A stretch of DNA of 64,000 nt from Staphylococcus saccharolyticus (GCF_900458815.1 NZ_UHDZ01000001.1:744001-808000); one strand, 5' to 3'; counted from the first letter of the stretch, positions 41,546 through 54,212 are shown. The notes: a model not told the origin generated them from the sequence alone. Numbers and translations are program-made.

Positions 41546-42079
41546 ATGAAAATTCAAGATTACACTAAAGAAATGGTTGATGAGAAGTCATTTATCGATA
41601 TGGCTTATACTTTGTTAAATGATAAACAAACTACAATGAATTTATATGATATTATTGACGAATTTAAATCACTAGGTGGATATGAATATGAAGATATTGA
41701 AAATCGAATCGTTCAATTTTACACAGACTTAAATACTGATGGGCGTTTCCTTAATGTCGGTGAAAATCAATGGGGCCTTCGTGACTGGTATTCTGTGGAT
41801 GATATAGAAGAAAAGATTGCACCTACAATTCAAAAATTTGATATTCTTGATGACGATGATGAAGAAGATCAAAATCTTAAATTATTGGGTGAAGATGAAG
41901 CGGATGATGACAATATCTCAGCACAAACTGATGATCAAGAAACATTAGATGATTCTGAGAATGAAGACGTAGATGAAGAAATGAATGACACAGACATTGT
42001 TATTGAAGAAGAAGAAGAAGATGATATTGCTGAAGAGGAAGAAGAAGCATTTGAAGAAGAAGAAGACTTTAATGACTAA
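41546..42079 (+). CDS. rpoE: RNA polymerase delta subunit RpoE
   Basis: A 177-residue Gram-positive polymerase factor that speeds core recycling and changes promoter selectivity. The N-terminal domain (residues 1-95) has the HARE-HTH pattern ([24 protein letters not shown]). The C-terminal half (about 100-177) is an almost uninterrupted run of D and E, as expected for this disordered RNA-like tail. GAAAGGAAG lies upstream of the ATG. It lies in front of pyrG, as in other Firmicutes, but with its own terminator. Confidence 0.95.
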   Translation: MKIQDYTKEMVDEKSFIDMAYTLLNDKQTTMNLYDIIDEFKSLGGYEYEDIENRIVQFYTDLNTDGRFLNVGENQWGLRDWYSVDDIEEKIAPTIQKFDILDDDDEEDQNLKLLGEDEADDDNISAQTDDQETLDDSENEDVDEEMNDTDIVIEEEEEDDIAEEEEEAFEEEEDFND

Positions 42080-42109
42080 TTCATGTGTTCTTTTTAAATG
42101 CATGAGTAA

Positions 42110-42150
42110 GTCTTACTTTACAATATAAACTTTAAAGTGGGACTTTTATT
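42110..42150 (+). terminator. Terminator after rpoE
   Basis: AAGTCTTACTTTA and TAAAGTGGGACTT form a stem (with G-U pairs) followed by TTATTTTC. Confidence 0.7.
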
Positions 42151-42166
42151 TTCTATTAAAAGATGA

Positions 42167-42185
42167 TAGAATTTTATTCGGGCTC
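42167..42185 (+). promoter_or_regulatory. pyrG promoter -10 box and GGG-type initiation site
   Basis: TAGAAT at 42167-42172 precedes GGGCTC (42180-42185) by seven bases, so the transcript should begin pppGGGCUC. In B. subtilis the pyrG transcript starts with GGGCUC, and low CTP causes reiterative addition of G at that site. The -35 region is weak. Confidence 0.7.
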
Positions 42186-42216
42186 CTTTAATTAGGACAC
42201 GTATATTAAATAGATA

Positions 42217-42257
42217 CACTCCCCCTTACAATTGTTGTGAGAGGGAGCGTTTTTTTA
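42217..42257 (+). promoter_or_regulatory. pyrG CTP-sensitive attenuator
   Basis: A terminator hairpin lies in the pyrG leader. CTCCCCCTTACAA pairs with TTGTGAGAGGGAG (one mismatch), followed by CGTTTTTTT. The 5' arm contains the C-run CTCCCCC that can pair with the 5' G-run made when CTP is low. This prevents the terminator, as established for B. subtilis pyrG. Confidence 0.85.
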
Positions 42258-42369
42258 TTTTAAAAGATTAAAAGATTAAATGATTAAAAAGTATATAGAA
42301 CTGTAGAGCATGATTATTAAAGTACATTATCATATACTCGCAGTTTTCAATTTATATTACAACTACTAG

Positions 42370-44016
<1,647 letters not shown>

Positions 44017-44031
44017 AAAATCGGTATATAA

Positions 44032-44064
44032 GAAGCCCTGAAATGATTCCATTTCAGGGCTTTC
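44032..44064. terminator. Bidirectional terminator after pyrG
   Basis: AAGCCCTGAAATG and CATTTCAGGGCTT are perfectly complementary with a four-base loop. T and A runs lie outside. Confidence 0.92.
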
Positions 44065-44109
44065 ACAGTTTAATAAGCAATATTTGTTGTTAGCTTTTAA
44101 AATAGAGAT

Positions 44110-44631
44110 TTATAAATCTAAGTCTCTTGTCATCTCTACCATCTGGGTATAAATTGCATAATAAATATAGTTAAATGTCATAGGATGAGGTTGAACGATT
44201 TTATCATAATCTTCGGTATAGACAATAGGTCTTGGCGTCGATAGGTTAACATAGTGCATGAGGTGTTCAGGAAAATCATCTTGCTTAGGTTTATTACATA
44301 TAAGTACAAAATCCACATCTAAATTAATAAGTTGTTGTACATCTTTTGCTACTTCAGTCGTATAAAAAGGTGAGAATAACAATACTCTATCTGTTGTATC
44401 TATGACATTATAACTAATTAGATTGTCCAGTAAAAAGCTAGAATATAACTTTTCATCACTATTTAGTACGAATGACTCATAAAATTTTAAATCACCATAC
44501 CCTTTTATATATACTTTCCCCTCGCTACCTATAGCTTGTATTATGCATTGTGCTGCCATTTGAATGTCTAACGCTTGATTTTCAAGTCTATTAAATATCC
44601 CTGTCAATTGAGCATTGAGTATTTTTGACAT
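44110..44631 (-). CDS. DUF2529 family protein
   Basis: A 173-residue cytoplasmic protein of a family restricted to Firmicutes and typically encoded between pyrG and fba. The fold is related to SIS sugar-isomerase domains: GKVYIKGYGD (about residues 38-47), RVLLFSPFY (about 82-90) and VDFVLICNKP (about 106-115) occupy the expected places. No activity is known. GGAGGT lies upstream on the minus strand. It is divergent from fba. Confidence 0.85.
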   Translation of the reverse strand: MSKILNAQLTGIFNRLENQALDIQMAAQCIIQAIGSEGKVYIKGYGDLKFYESFVLNSDEKLYSSFLLDNLISYNVIDTTDRVLLFSPFYTTEVAKDVQQLINLDVDFVLICNKPKQDDFPEHLMHYVNLSTPRPIVYTEDYDKIVQPHPMTFNYIYYAIYTQMVEMTRDLDL

Positions 44632-44851
44632 AGTTGACCTCCAATCTATTCATTGAAATATTGTAAATAATGTAGGGCGGTAATGCAATATGTGAACATT
44701 TTTCAAAATGTATGCGGTTGCAATTGTTAAATATTGAAGTATTATGAAAATTATTAATATTAAATAAAGTATTCGTATGCATTCACTATATATTTCTGAT
44801 ATAATGACTTTGAAAAAATACGTGCACTGTTGCACTCAAGGAGGAACTTTC

Positions 44852-45712
44852 ATGCCTTTAGTTTCAATGAAAGAAATGTTAATTGATGCGAAAGAAAATG
44901 GTTATGCGGTTGGTCAATACAATCTAAATAACCTTGAATTTACGCAAGCTATTTTAGAAGCTTCACAAGAGGAAAATGCACCTGTAATTTTAGGTGTTTC
45001 TGAAGGTGCTGCTCGTTATATGAGTGGTTTCTACACAGTAGTAAAAATGGTTGAAGGATTAATTCACGATTTAAACATTACTATTCCAGTAGCTATTCAC
45101 TTAGATCACGGTTCAAGTTTTGAAAAATGTAAAGAAGCGATTGATGCTGGGTTTACTTCAGTTATGATTGATGCTTCTCATAGCCCATTTGGAGAAAATG
45201 TTGAAATTACTTCTAAAGTAGTTGAATATGCACAAGAAAGAGGCGTTTCTGTAGAAGCTGAATTAGGTACAGTTGGAGGACAAGAGGATGATGTAGTAGC
45301 TGATGGTGTTATTTACGCAGATCCTAAAGAATGTCAAGAATTAGTAGAAAAAACAGGCATTGATGCTTTAGCACCAGCACTAGGTTCTGTACACGGTCCA
45401 TATAAAGGTGAACCTAAATTAGGATTCAAAGAAATGGAAGAAATCGGAGCTTCTACTGGATTACCATTAGTATTACACGGAGGTACTGGAATTCCTACTA
45501 AAGACATCCAAAAAGCAATTCCTTATGGTACTGCTAAAATTAATGTAAACACTGAGAATCAAATAGCTTCAGCTAAAGCTGTTCGTGACGTTTTAAATAA
45601 CGATAAAGACGTATACGATCCACGTAAATATTTAGGACCAGCTCGTGAAACAATTAAAGAAACAGTTAAAAGTAAAATTAAAGAATTTGGCACTTCAAAT
45701 CGTGCTAAATAA
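44852..45712 (+). CDS. fba: Class II fructose-bisphosphate aldolase
   Basis: A 286-residue zinc-dependent aldolase of glycolysis and gluconeogenesis. The zinc ligands and active Asp are in [13 protein letters not shown] (about residues 80-92), with [13 protein letters not shown] (about 133-145), [11 protein letters not shown] (about 178-188) and LVLHGGTG (about 206-213). The ATG at 44852 has AAGGAGG 9 bases upstream and matches the S. aureus protein start; the open frame begins 25 codons earlier without support. It is a single-gene unit with a strong terminator, next to murZ. Confidence 0.97.
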   Translation: MPLVSMKEMLIDAKENGYAVGQYNLNNLEFTQAILEASQEENAPVILGVSEGAARYMSGFYTVVKMVEGLIHDLNITIPVAIHLDHGSSFEKCKEAIDAGFTSVMIDASHSPFGENVEITSKVVEYAQERGVSVEAELGTVGGQEDDVVADGVIYADPKECQELVEKTGIDALAPALGSVHGPYKGEPKLGFKEMEEIGASTGLPLVLHGGTGIPTKDIQKAIPYGTAKINVNTENQIASAKAVRDVLNNDKDVYDPRKYLGPARETIKETVKSKIKEFGTSNRAK

Positions 45713-46087
45713 TTTTAATATTTAATAATTCGGTCATTGAACTTAAAGTTCAATGGCCTGTTTTTATGCTATACTAAGTACAGAAATTTAAAAATTAAAT
45801 AGAGGTTTTACTACACGGCTATAATATTACTTAGTTCTTTTACATAAAATAAAAAGATACATGTATTACACATTCACGATTAAAAAATTGAATATGAGGT
45901 AAAAGTTTACTATTGAATTATAATTGAATAGTATAGAGCACTAATTAATATTGTTTAGTGTAGTAATATAAGTGGATTTAACTTATTAACTTATTAAATT
46001 GAAGTATTTTACAAACAAAGCAAAATTATTTTATAATGCTAATAATGTGTTATTTTAAAAAAGAAGGAAACAAAGGAGAAAATTCAT
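45713..46087. other. fba-murZ intergenic region
   Basis: 375 bases. It holds the fba terminator. A promoter for murZ is plausible at 46008-46037: TTTACA, 18-base spacer, TATAAT. The middle 200 bases are A/T-rich without ORF or recognised RNA. Confidence 0.6.
45732..45766 (+). terminator. Terminator after fba
   Basis: GGTCATTGAACTT and AAGTTCAATGGCC pair with a two- to four-base loop, then TGTTTTT. Confidence 0.9.
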
Positions 46088-47347
46088 ATGACTCAAGAGG
46101 TAATAAAAATAAGAGGTGGACAAACACTAAAAGGAGAAGTAGGAATTAGTGGAGCAAAAAATAGTGCTGTTGCTATTATCCCCGCAACTTTATTAGCTCA
46201 AGGACATGTAAAGTTGGAAGGTCTACCCCAAATCTCTGATGTCAAAACTTTGGTGAGTTTATTAGAAGACTTGAATATAAAGACAAATTTAAAAGGTAAA
46301 GAACTGGAAGTCGATACAACAGAAATAAAAAACGCACCATTGCCGAATAATAAAGTTGAGTCGCTTCGTGCATCGTATTATATGATGGGTGCTATGTTAG
46401 GACGCTTTAAAAAATGTGTCATTGGATTACCTGGTGGGTGCCCCCTTGGGCCACGCCCGATTGATCAACATATTAAAGGTTTTAAAGCATTAGGTGCAGA
46501 AATTGATGAATCTAGTGATACTTCTATGAAACTAGAAGCTAAAGAACTTAAAGGTGCAAATATTTTCTTGGATATGGTAAGTGTCGGAGCAACAATTAAT
46601 ATCATGCTTGCTGCTGTTCATGCAAAAGGACAAACGATTATCGAAAATGCTGCTAAGGAACCTGAAGTTGTTGATGTAGCCAATTTTTTAATGAGTATGG
46701 GAGCTAACATTAAAGGTGCAGGTACTACTTCAATTAAAATTAATGGTGTTGAAGAATTACGAGGTTCTGAATATCAAATTATTCCTGATAGAATTGAAGC
46801 GGGTTCATATATGTGTATGGCTGCTGCGATGGGTGAAGAAGTTGTTTTAAATAACATAGTGCCTAAACATGTTGAAGCTTTAACAGTCAAATTGAAAGAA
46901 ATTGGTGTTGATATTCAAATTGAAGACGAAAAAGTTACTATTCGTAAACAAGCACCATACAAAAATGTAGATATTAAAACGCTTGTTTACCCTGGGTTTG
47001 CAACAGATCTCCAGCAACCTATCACACCACTATTATTTATGACTAATGGTCCCTCATTTGTGACTGATACAATTTATCCCGCAAGATTCAAACATGTAGA
47101 AGAATTACAACGTATGGGAGCAAATGTTTATTCAGATGAAGGGACCGCTACAATTAAACCTTCCTCTTTAAAAGGTACTGAAGTATACGCAAGTGATTTG
47201 CGTGCTGGAGCATGCTTAATTACTGCAGGTTTGATTGCTGAAGGTGTGACAACAATTTTTAATGTGAAGCATATATATAGAGGCTATACGAATATCGTGG
47301 AACATTTAAAATCACTCGGAGCAGATGTTTGGACTGAAGAAGTTTAG
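46088..47347 (+). CDS. murZ: UDP-N-acetylglucosamine 1-carboxyvinyltransferase MurZ (MurA2)
   Basis: A 419-residue enzyme adding enolpyruvate to UDP-GlcNAc, the first step of peptidoglycan synthesis and the target of fosfomycin. The conserved KNSAVAI (residues about 22-28, with the active Lys) and the catalytic Cys in [13 protein letters not shown] (about 116-128) are present. Staphylococci have two copies; this neighbourhood (fba upstream, rho downstream) identifies the second, murZ. AAAGGAG lies upstream. It is followed closely by a HxlR-type regulator gene. Confidence 0.95.
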   Translation: MTQEVIKIRGGQTLKGEVGISGAKNSAVAIIPATLLAQGHVKLEGLPQISDVKTLVSLLEDLNIKTNLKGKELEVDTTEIKNAPLPNNKVESLRASYYMMGAMLGRFKKCVIGLPGGCPLGPRPIDQHIKGFKALGAEIDESSDTSMKLEAKELKGANIFLDMVSVGATINIMLAAVHAKGQTIIENAAKEPEVVDVANFLMSMGANIKGAGTTSIKINGVEELRGSEYQIIPDRIEAGSYMCMAAAMGEEVVLNNIVPKHVEALTVKLKEIGVDIQIEDEKVTIRKQAPYKNVDIKTLVYPGFATDLQQPITPLLFMTNGPSFVTDTIYPARFKHVEELQRMGANVYSDEGTATIKPSSLKGTEVYASDLRAGACLITAGLIAEGVTTIFNVKHIYRGYTNIVEHLKSLGADVWTEEV

Positions 47348-47435
47348 ATGATTTTGATATAATAATTATACTAGAAGTTGCACATGGGTTAAGTATATAT
47401 AAAATAATATTATAAATAAATGGGAGGTGAGGCGA

Positions 47436-47768
47436 ATGGAAATTTGTCCATATCTTGAAGAAACATTTAAAATTGTTGGTCGTAGTTGGAATGGGCTTAT
47501 TATTAACTATCTATCCAGATGTGAAAGCCATTCAGCTCATTTTTCCGATATGAAAAGAGATTTAAAAACAATTACACCGAGAGCTCTGAGCTTAAAATTA
47601 ACTGATTTAGCAGATTGGAACCTTGTTGAGAAAAAAATCATTTCTTATAGTCCAGTAACAATTGTTTATGAATTGACAGAAAAAGGACAAGCATTAGCAA
47701 ATGCCCTTAAACCAATGGAGGAATGGGCACAAAAATATGTTGAAATAGAAACAAACACTGCTAAGTAA
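47436..47768 (+). CDS. qsrR: QsrR-like quinone-sensing HxlR/DUF24 repressor
   Basis: A 110-residue winged-helix regulator. It closely resembles S. aureus QsrR from memory (CPYLEETFKIVGRSWNGLIINYLSRC at the N-terminus; DMKRDLKTITPRALSLKL around the recognition helix). The redox-sensing Cys lies at position 4 and a second Cys at 29. QsrR is modified by quinones and then releases quinone-detoxification genes. The ATG at 47436 follows GGGAGG by 8 bases and gives the family start; a GTG three codons earlier is possible. An aldehyde dehydrogenase lies downstream, but no operator was identified. Confidence 0.8.
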   Translation: MEICPYLEETFKIVGRSWNGLIINYLSRCESHSAHFSDMKRDLKTITPRALSLKLTDLADWNLVEKKIISYSPVTIVYELTEKGQALANALKPMEEWAQKYVEIETNTAK

Positions 47769-47940
47769 AGATTAGTTGTTTAGTATTTGATTTATACAGA
47801 TATGTAGTATGATTTGTTGTCACTCTACGAATGTTTATATCAGTACTAAGTCTTTTTTTTGTTTATGAGCAGATATGTTTAATTCATTTGAACAATGGAT
47901 ACAATATACATATAACTTTTCTAAGGAGTGAATGTTTAAG

Positions 47941-49368
47941 ATGAGAAATTTCACTAAACAATATATAAATGGTGAATGGGTTGATAGTGCAAGTGGAGCA
48001 ACAATTGATGTAATTAACCCAGCAACCGAAGAAGTAATGGGCTCTATAGCTAAAGGTAACGAAGAAGATGTTAATAAAGCTGTAGAAGCTGCAGATAATG
48101 TATATTTAGAATTTCGTCATAGTTTTGTTGAAGAAAGAAAAGAACTTTTAGATAAAATTGTTAAAGAATATCAAAATAGAAAAGATGATATAATTCAAGC
48201 GATTACAGATGAACTAGGTGCGCCCTTATCAGTTTCTGAGAACGTTCATTATCAAATGGGATTAAATCATTTTACGGCTGCAAGAGATGCTTTAGATAAC
48301 TTTGAATTTGAAGAGCAACGTGGTGATGATTTAGTTGTTAAAGAAGCGATTGGTGTTGCAGGACTTGTTACACCATGGAATTTCCCTACAAATCAAACTT
48401 CACTCAAATTAGCTGCTGCGTTTGCTACTGGAAGTCCAGTAGTACTAAAACCTTCCGAAGAGACACCATTTGCGGCAATCATTTTAGCTGAAATCTTCGA
48501 TAAAGTTGGTTTACCTAAAGGTGTATTTAATCTAGTTAATGGAGATGGTTCAGGTGTTGGAAATCCTTTAAGTGAACATCCAAAGGTTAGAATGATGTCA
48601 TTTACTGGTTCTGGTCCAACAGGTTCTAAAATTATGGAAAAGGCAGCTAAGGACTTCAAGAAAGTTTCACTTGAACTAGGCGGTAAATCTCCATATATTG
48701 TATTAGATGATGTAGATATAGAAGAAGCAGCAAAAGCAACAACTAAAAAAGTTGTCAGTAATACTGGTCAAGTATGCACAGCAGGGACACGTGTGCTTAT
48801 TCCTGAGAGTCTTAGAGAAGATTACCTATCAGCTGTAAAAGAACAATTTAATAATGTTAAAGTTGGTAATCCACGTGAAGAAGGTACTCAAGTCGGACCT
48901 ATTATTAGTAAAAAACAATTTGATCAAGTTCAAGATTATATCAATAAAGGTATTAATGAGGGTGCAGAATTGTTCTACGGTGGTCCTGGTAAACCTGAAG
49001 GATTAGATAAAGGTTACTTTGCTCGTCCAACTATTTTCATTAACGTTGATAACCATATGACTATTGCACAAGAAGAAATATTTGGTCCTGTCATGTCAGT
49101 TATCACTTATAACAATTTAGATGAAGCAATTGAAATTGCAAATGATACTAAATATGGTTTAGCTGGATATGTAATTGGTAAAGATAAAGAAACATTACGT
49201 AAAGTAGCACGCTCTGTTGAAGCTGGAACAATTGAAATCAATGAAGCTGGAAGAAAACCTGATTTACCTTTTGGCGGCTATAAACAATCAGGTTTAGGTC
49301 GTGAATGGGGCGACTATGGTATAGAAGAATTCCTTGAAGTCAAATCAATTGCTGGTTATTATAAATAA
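47941..49368 (+). CDS. NAD(P)-dependent aldehyde dehydrogenase
   Basis: A 475-residue soluble dehydrogenase oxidising aldehydes to acids. The catalytic Cys lies in [11 protein letters not shown] (about residues 275-285), the general base Glu in [11 protein letters not shown] (about 241-251), and the coenzyme segment in TPWNFPTNQ and [12 protein letters not shown] (about 221-232). The ATG at 47941 gives the family N-terminus [13 protein letters not shown]; the ATG three codons earlier is too near the GGAG. The physiological aldehyde is unknown. S. aureus keeps a homologue in the same place (named aldA or aldA2 in different annotations). A hairpin terminator follows. Confidence 0.9.
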   Translation: MRNFTKQYINGEWVDSASGATIDVINPATEEVMGSIAKGNEEDVNKAVEAADNVYLEFRHSFVEERKELLDKIVKEYQNRKDDIIQAITDELGAPLSVSENVHYQMGLNHFTAARDALDNFEFEEQRGDDLVVKEAIGVAGLVTPWNFPTNQTSLKLAAAFATGSPVVLKPSEETPFAAIILAEIFDKVGLPKGVFNLVNGDGSGVGNPLSEHPKVRMMSFTGSGPTGSKIMEKAAKDFKKVSLELGGKSPYIVLDDVDIEEAAKATTKKVVSNTGQVCTAGTRVLIPESLREDYLSAVKEQFNNVKVGNPREEGTQVGPIISKKQFDQVQDYINKGINEGAELFYGGPGKPEGLDKGYFARPTIFINVDNHMTIAQEEIFGPVMSVITYNNLDEAIEIANDTKYGLAGYVIGKDKETLRKVARSVEAGTIEINEAGRKPDLPFGGYKQSGLGREWGDYGIEEFLEVKSIAGYYK

Positions 49369-49397
49369 AAGAACAATTAAATTAAAACTTGCAATTA

Positions 49398-49438
49398 AAC
49401 AAAGCACGGGACTATTACAGTTCTGTGTTTTGTTTTTG
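49398..49438 (+). terminator. Terminator after aldehyde dehydrogenase gene
   Basis: AAACAAAGCACGGGACT and AGTTCTGTGTTTTGTTT pair with a five-base loop and a T run. Confidence 0.82.
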
Positions 49439-49654
49439 TTGTTAAATTTTCTAAATTCATTTTGTAATTAAATTGAAAATTTGCTATAGTTATTCTAGTA
49501 TTTAGAAGGTTAGGACACATATGAACGTAAATCTTAGATATTCATTTACTTCTATTAAAAGTTATTGGATGCTACATATTCTTTTCGAAATGAAAATGAC
49601 GTTTAATATGTCAAATCCTCGCAACATAAAAACTAACGAAATGGGTGCAAGTCT

Positions 49655-50971
49655 ATGCCTGAAAGAGAACGAACATCTCCACAGTATGAATCTTTCCACG
49701 AATTATATAAAAACAATACTACTAAAGAGCTCACTCAAAAAGCCAAATCTTTAAAATTGAGTAATTATAGTAAATTGAATAAAAAAGAATTAGTCTTAGC
49801 CATTATGGAAGCTCAAATGGAAAAAGACGGTAATTATTATATGGAAGGTATTCTAGATGATATCCAACAAGATGGTTATGGTTTCTTAAGAACTGTTAAT
49901 TATTCTAAGGGTGAAAAGGATATCTATATTTCTGCGAGCCAAATTCGACGGTTTGAAATTAAACGTGGTGATAAAGTAACTGGTAAAGTGCGTAAACCAA
50001 AGGATAACGAAAAATATTATGGATTACTGCAAGTCGACTTTGTCAATGATCAGAATGCAGAGGAAGTAAAAAAACGCCCACACTTTCAAGCGTTAACACC
50101 TCTATACCCTGAAGAAAGAATTTTATTAGAAACGTATCCTACTAATTATTCTACTCGTATCATGGATTTAGTAACCCCAATAGGACTTGGGCAACGTGGT
50201 CTTATTGTAGCGCCTCCTAAAGCTGGTAAAACAAGTTTATTGAAGGAAATTGCTAATGCTATTGCAAGTAATAAACCTGAAGCACAATTATTTATTTTAC
50301 TCGTTGGCGAACGTCCTGAAGAGGTGACTGATATTGAGAGATCTGTTGAATCTGCTGAAGTTGTACATTCTACTTTTGATGAACCTCCAGAACATCATGT
50401 TAAAGTAGCAGAATTACTACTTGAACGTGCCAAACGTTTAGTTGAGATTGGTGAAGACGTTATTATTTTAATGGACTCAATCACACGTTTAGCACGTGCG
50501 TATAACCTTGTTATTCCTCCTAGTGGACGTACATTATCTGGTGGTCTTGATCCTGCTTCATTACACAAGCCAAAAGCATTCTTTGGAGCGGCTCGTAATA
50601 TAGAAGCTGGAGGGAGTTTAACTATTTTAGCCACTGCATTAGTTGAAACTGGCTCTAGAATGGACGATATGATATATGAAGAGTTCAAAGGTACTGGTAA
50701 TATGGAACTTCATCTTGATCGTAAGTTGTCTGAGCGCAGAGTGTTCCCTGCAATTGACATTGGTCGTAGTTCAACACGAAAAGAAGAGTTGTTAATTTCA
50801 AAAGCTGAGCTTGATTCACTGTGGCAATTACGTAATTTATTTACTGATTCTACAGACTTTACAGAACGCTTTATCAGAAAGTTAAAACGCTCAAAAAATA
50901 ATCATGAATTTTTCCAACAGTTACAAAAAGCTGCTGAAGAAAGTACAAAAACTGGAAAACCAATTATTTAA
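49655..50971 (+). CDS. rho: Transcription termination factor Rho
   Basis: A 438-residue hexameric RNA helicase that stops transcription. The N-terminal SAP-like segment (LTQKAKSLKLSNYSKLNKKEL, about residues 28-48, shown here in parts) and the RNA-binding cold-shock-like domain with YGFLR (about 73-77) precede the ATPase core. The core has APPKAGKTSLL (about 188-198), a Walker B VIILMDSITRLAR (about 268-280), and the Q/R-loop GGLDPASLHKPK (about 298-309). The ribosome site (GGGTG) is weak. The preceding 286 bases hold an open stretch at 49521-49754 that does not look coding; Rho leaders in Firmicutes are often autoregulated. Confidence 0.95.
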   Translation: MPERERTSPQYESFHELYKNNTTKELTQKAKSLKLSNYSKLNKKELVLAIMEAQMEKDGNYYMEGILDDIQQDGYGFLRTVNYSKGEKDIYISASQIRRFEIKRGDKVTGKVRKPKDNEKYYGLLQVDFVNDQNAEEVKKRPHFQALTPLYPEERILLETYPTNYSTRIMDLVTPIGLGQRGLIVAPPKAGKTSLLKEIANAIASNKPEAQLFILLVGERPEEVTDIERSVESAEVVHSTFDEPPEHHVKVAELLLERAKRLVEIGEDVIILMDSITRLARAYNLVIPPSGRTLSGGLDPASLHKPKAFFGAARNIEAGGSLTILATALVETGSRMDDMIYEEFKGTGNMELHLDRKLSERRVFPAIDIGRSSTRKEELLISKAELDSLWQLRNLFTDSTDFTERFIRKLKRSKNNHEFFQQLQKAAEESTKTGKPII

Positions 50972-50987
50972 TATATCGGATTAAGGG

Positions 50988-51016
50988 TTGCGTTTTAATT
51001 TGATTACTATTATAAT
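50988..51016 (+). promoter_or_regulatory. Promoter of rpmE2
   Basis: TTGCGT, 17-base spacer, perfect TATAAT, about 70 bases before the gene. Confidence 0.75.
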
Positions 51017-51087
51017 TACACAGTATTGGGTAAAAAACTCACAAATAACTCTGTTCCAGATGGTTCAGGGCAAAGGAGCTGAAAGAA

Positions 51088-51345
51088 ATGAAACAAGGAA
51101 TTCATCCTGAATATCACAAAGTTATCTTTTTAGATACAACTACAAACTTTAAATTCCTAAGTGGTTCTACAAAAACATCTTTAGAAACAATGGAATGGGA
51201 AGATGGAAATGAATACCCAGTTATTCGTTTAGACGTATCTTCAGATTCACATCCATTCTATACTGGACGTCAAAAATTCGCTGCAGCGGATGGTCGTGTG
51301 GAACGCTTCAACAAAAAGTTTGGTCTCAAATCAAACAACAATTAA
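51088..51345 (+). CDS. rpmE2: Ribosomal protein L31 type B
   Basis: An 85-residue large-subunit protein. It begins [19 protein letters not shown] and has [12 protein letters not shown] near residues 51-62, the type B signature. It lacks the CxxC zinc pair of type A L31. In species with both types the B form replaces A during zinc shortage, but here it appears to be the main L31. AAAGGAG precedes the ATG. It has its own promoter and a terminator, between rho and tdk. Confidence 0.95.
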   Translation: MKQGIHPEYHKVIFLDTTTNFKFLSGSTKTSLETMEWEDGNEYPVIRLDVSSDSHPFYTGRQKFAAADGRVERFNKKFGLKSNNN

Positions 51346-51358
51346 TTATGAATTTCAA

Positions 51359-51396
51359 CTGTCTACGTATCCTTCACAGGTTTGTAGGCAGTTTTT
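51359..51396 (+). terminator. Terminator after rpmE2
   Basis: CTGTCTAC and GTAGGCAG pair (one G-U) around a 17-base loop and run into TTTTTT. Confidence 0.85.
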
Positions 51397-51621
51397 TAAT
51401 TTAATCTCTAAGAGCTCTATGATTTAATCGTTAAAATATTATACATTACCTAATGAAGTTGAAAGGCTACATGGAAGTAAAGATAACATCAGTGTGTAAT
51501 AGACTATTTACTTTTGCTGCCACCCCTTTTAAATTACAGTAATACTTTGAAAATGTATTTAACTACATAAAAAATATGATATAATTAAGCGATTATGTTT
51601 TGAAAAAAGGTGGAACTCTCA

Positions 51622-52221
51622 ATGTATGAAACGTACCATTCGGGTTGGATTGAAACAATTACAGGAAGCATGTTTAGTGGGAAATCTGAGGAATTAATAC
51701 GACGATTAAGACGCGGTATTTATGCCAAACAAAAAGTAGTAGTTTTTAAACCAACAATTGATGATCGTTACCATAAAGAAAAGGTCGTCTCACATAATGG
51801 TAATGAGATTGAAGCAATTAATATATCAATAGCAAGAGAAATTTTTAATCAAGAATTAGATGATGTGGATGTCATCGGAATCGATGAAGTTCAATTTTTT
51901 GATAATGGAATTGTGAATATAGTTGAAACTTTAGCTGAGAAAGGGCATCGTGTTATTGTAGCAGGTCTTGATATGGATTTTAGGGGAGAACCGTTTGAAC
52001 CTATGCCTAAATTATTAGCAGTTAGTGAACGTGTAACTAAGTTACAAGCGGTTTGTGCGGTATGCGGTTCCTCATCAAGTCGCACACAACGGTTAATCAA
52101 TGGTAAGCCAGCTAAAATTGATGATCCTATTATTTTAGTTGGCGCTAACGAGAGCTATGAACCACGGTGTAGGGCACATCACAATGTTGCACCAAGCGAA
52201 AATGACAAGGAGGAAATGTAG
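51622..52221 (+). CDS. tdk: Thymidine kinase Tdk
   Basis: A 199-residue type II kinase that salvages thymidine to dTMP. The P-loop [12 protein letters not shown] (residues 14-25), the catalytic Glu/Asp region IDEVQFF (about 87-93), and the zinc-binding cysteines in CAVCG and RCRAHH are all visible. The ATG at 51622 follows GGTGG by 8 bases and matches the S. aureus start (199 residues). Its stop overlaps the GTG of prfA (TAGTG), so the two are coupled. Confidence 0.96.
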   Translation: MYETYHSGWIETITGSMFSGKSEELIRRLRRGIYAKQKVVVFKPTIDDRYHKEKVVSHNGNEIEAINISIAREIFNQELDDVDVIGIDEVQFFDNGIVNIVETLAEKGHRVIVAGLDMDFRGEPFEPMPKLLAVSERVTKLQAVCAVCGSSSSRTQRLINGKPAKIDDPIILVGANESYEPRCRAHHNVAPSENDKEEM

Positions 52222-53297
52222 TGTTTGATCAATTAGATATAGTTGAAGAACGATATGAACAATTAAACGAAATGTTAAGCGATCCTGATGTCGTTAATGA
52301 TGCAGATAAATTAAGAAAGTATTCTAAGGAGCAATCGGATTTACAAAAGACGGTAGATGTTTATCGTAGTTATAAAACAAAAAAAGAAGAATTACTTGAT
52401 ATTGAAGATATGTTGGAAGATACGTCTGATAAAGAAGAAGTTGATATGTTAAAAGAGGAAAGCAGTGTATTAAAGGCTGAATTACCAGAAATGGAAGAAG
52501 AACTTAAAATCTTACTTATTCCTAAAGATCCAAATGATGACAAGGACGTTATTGTTGAGATTCGTGCAGCTGCAGGCGGAGATGAAGCAGCAATATTTGC
52601 TGGTGATTTAATGAGAATGTATTCTAAGTTTGCAGAGACAAATGGTTTTAAAACTGAGATTGTTGAAGCTTCAGAAAGTGATCATGGTGGTTATAAGGAA
52701 ATCAGTTTCTCAGTCTCTGGTACGGGTGCCTATAGTAAATTGAAATTTGAAAATGGTGCGCATCGAGTGCAACGCGTTCCCGAAACCGAATCAGGAGGGC
52801 GTATTCATACTTCTACTGCCACAGTAGCTGTATTACCAGAAGCTGAAGATGTAGAGATTGAAATTCGTAATGAAGACTTAAAGATAGATACTTATCGTTC
52901 TAGTGGTGCAGGTGGTCAACATGTTAACACTACTGACTCAGCAGTACGTATTACCCACTTACCTACAGGTGTTATTGCGACATCATCTGAAAAATCACAA
53001 ATTCAAAACCGTGAAAAAGCGATGAAAGTTTTGAAAGCACGTTTATATGATATGAAACTTCAAGAAGAACAACAAAAATATGCAACTCAAAGAAAATCTG
53101 CAGTAGGTACAGGCGACCGTTCTGAAAGAATTAGAACTTACAACTATCCTCAAAGTCGTGTAACAGATCACCGTATAGGTTTAACGTTACAAAAGTTAGG
53201 TCAAATTATGGAAGGTCATTTAGAGGAAATCGTAGATGCACTTACACTTTCAGAACAAACAGAAAAATTGAAAGAATTAAACAATGGTGAGCTATAG
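52221..53297 (+). CDS. prfA: Peptide chain release factor 1
   Basis: A 358-residue factor releasing finished proteins at UAA and UAG. The GGQ hydrolysis motif lies in [18 protein letters not shown] (about residues 227-244), and the tripeptide-anticodon area follows the usual PET-containing VQRVPETES segment (about 185-193). Start is GTG with AAGGAGG upstream, overlapping the tdk stop by one base. It precedes and overlaps prmC, which methylates its GGQ glutamine. Confidence 0.97.
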   Translation: MFDQLDIVEERYEQLNEMLSDPDVVNDADKLRKYSKEQSDLQKTVDVYRSYKTKKEELLDIEDMLEDTSDKEEVDMLKEESSVLKAELPEMEEELKILLIPKDPNDDKDVIVEIRAAAGGDEAAIFAGDLMRMYSKFAETNGFKTEIVEASESDHGGYKEISFSVSGTGAYSKLKFENGAHRVQRVPETESGGRIHTSTATVAVLPEAEDVEIEIRNEDLKIDTYRSSGAGGQHVNTTDSAVRITHLPTGVIATSSEKSQIQNREKAMKVLKARLYDMKLQEEQQKYATQRKSAVGTGDRSERIRTYNYPQSRVTDHRIGLTLQKLGQIMEGHLEEIVDALTLSEQTEKLKELNNGEL

Positions 53298-54120
53298 AGA
53301 AAAACTTGAAGAAGCTATTCAACGCACTATAGAAAAAGGTTTTGAACAAACGAGAGCTGAGTGGTTATTTTTAGACATTTTTAATTGGTCACGAACGGAC
53401 TATCTTATTCATAAGCATGATGAAGTGACACAAACAGATATCTCAAAATTTAATCTAGCATTAAAAAGAATGCTTTCCGGAGAACCTATACAATATATTG
53501 TTGGTTTTCAATCATTCTACGGGTACCAATTTAAAGTCAATAACCATTGTTTGATTCCACGACTAGAAACTGAAGAAGTAATGCTACATTTTCTAAACCT
53601 TTGTAGTGACAGACAAACAGTAGCTGATATAGGTACAGGAAGTGGTGTAATTGCTATTACACTTAAATTACTTAAACCTGATTTAAACGTGTATGCCACT
53701 GATTTATATCGTGATGCACTAGAGGTAGCTGAAGAAAACGCACAATATCATCTGCAAGATATTCACTTTCTTGAAGGTAATGCTTTAAAACCACTCATTA
53801 AGAAACAAATAAAAATAGATGGCTTAATTTCTAATCCGCCATACATAGATAAAAGTGAATCAGTTTTTATGGATGATACAGTACTTAAATATGAACCTCA
53901 TCAGGCACTTTTTGCTGACGACAAAGGTTATGCGATTTATATAGATATTTTAAAAAATTTACCATTAATTATGAACGATGGTGGGTTTATCGTTTTTGAA
54001 ATTGGGTATCAACAAGGTGAAAAACTGAAATCTATCATTCATCATTTATATCCAAATAAGCAAGTAGAAGTAATCAAAGATATTAATGGCAACCAACGGA
54101 TTGTGTCACTAAAATGGTAA
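53284..54120 (+). CDS. prmC: Release-factor glutamine methyltransferase PrmC
   Basis: A 278-residue SAM-dependent enzyme that methylates the GGQ glutamine of release factors. The SAM loop [13 protein letters not shown] (about residues 117-129) and the catalytic NPPYID (about 187-192) are both present. The ATG overlaps the end of prfA by 14 bases. It ends at a hairpin terminator, so tdk-prfA-prmC is one unit. Confidence 0.95.
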   Translation: MVSYREKLEEAIQRTIEKGFEQTRAEWLFLDIFNWSRTDYLIHKHDEVTQTDISKFNLALKRMLSGEPIQYIVGFQSFYGYQFKVNNHCLIPRLETEEVMLHFLNLCSDRQTVADIGTGSGVIAITLKLLKPDLNVYATDLYRDALEVAEENAQYHLQDIHFLEGNALKPLIKKQIKIDGLISNPPYIDKSESVFMDDTVLKYEPHQALFADDKGYAIYIDILKNLPLIMNDGGFIVFEIGYQQGEKLKSIIHHLYPNKQVEVIKDINGNQRIVSLKW

Positions 54121-54212
54121 TAAAGTATTCAATCTTTAAAATATAGAAGACTAGCAGTAAACATTTAAATGTTTATCATAATCGAAATAAAATATATAAG
54201 TAAAAAGTAAGG

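Noticed and set aside
42263..42300. Short tandem AAAGATTAAAAGATTAAATG repeats as a CRISPR or phase-variable tract
   Set aside because: Only about three imperfect units of about 10 bases, no spacers; ordinary A/T-rich leader.
49521..49754. 77-codon open frame in front of rho
   Set aside because: No ribosome site, no recognisable domain, and it overlaps the rho start in another frame. Probably leader sequence.
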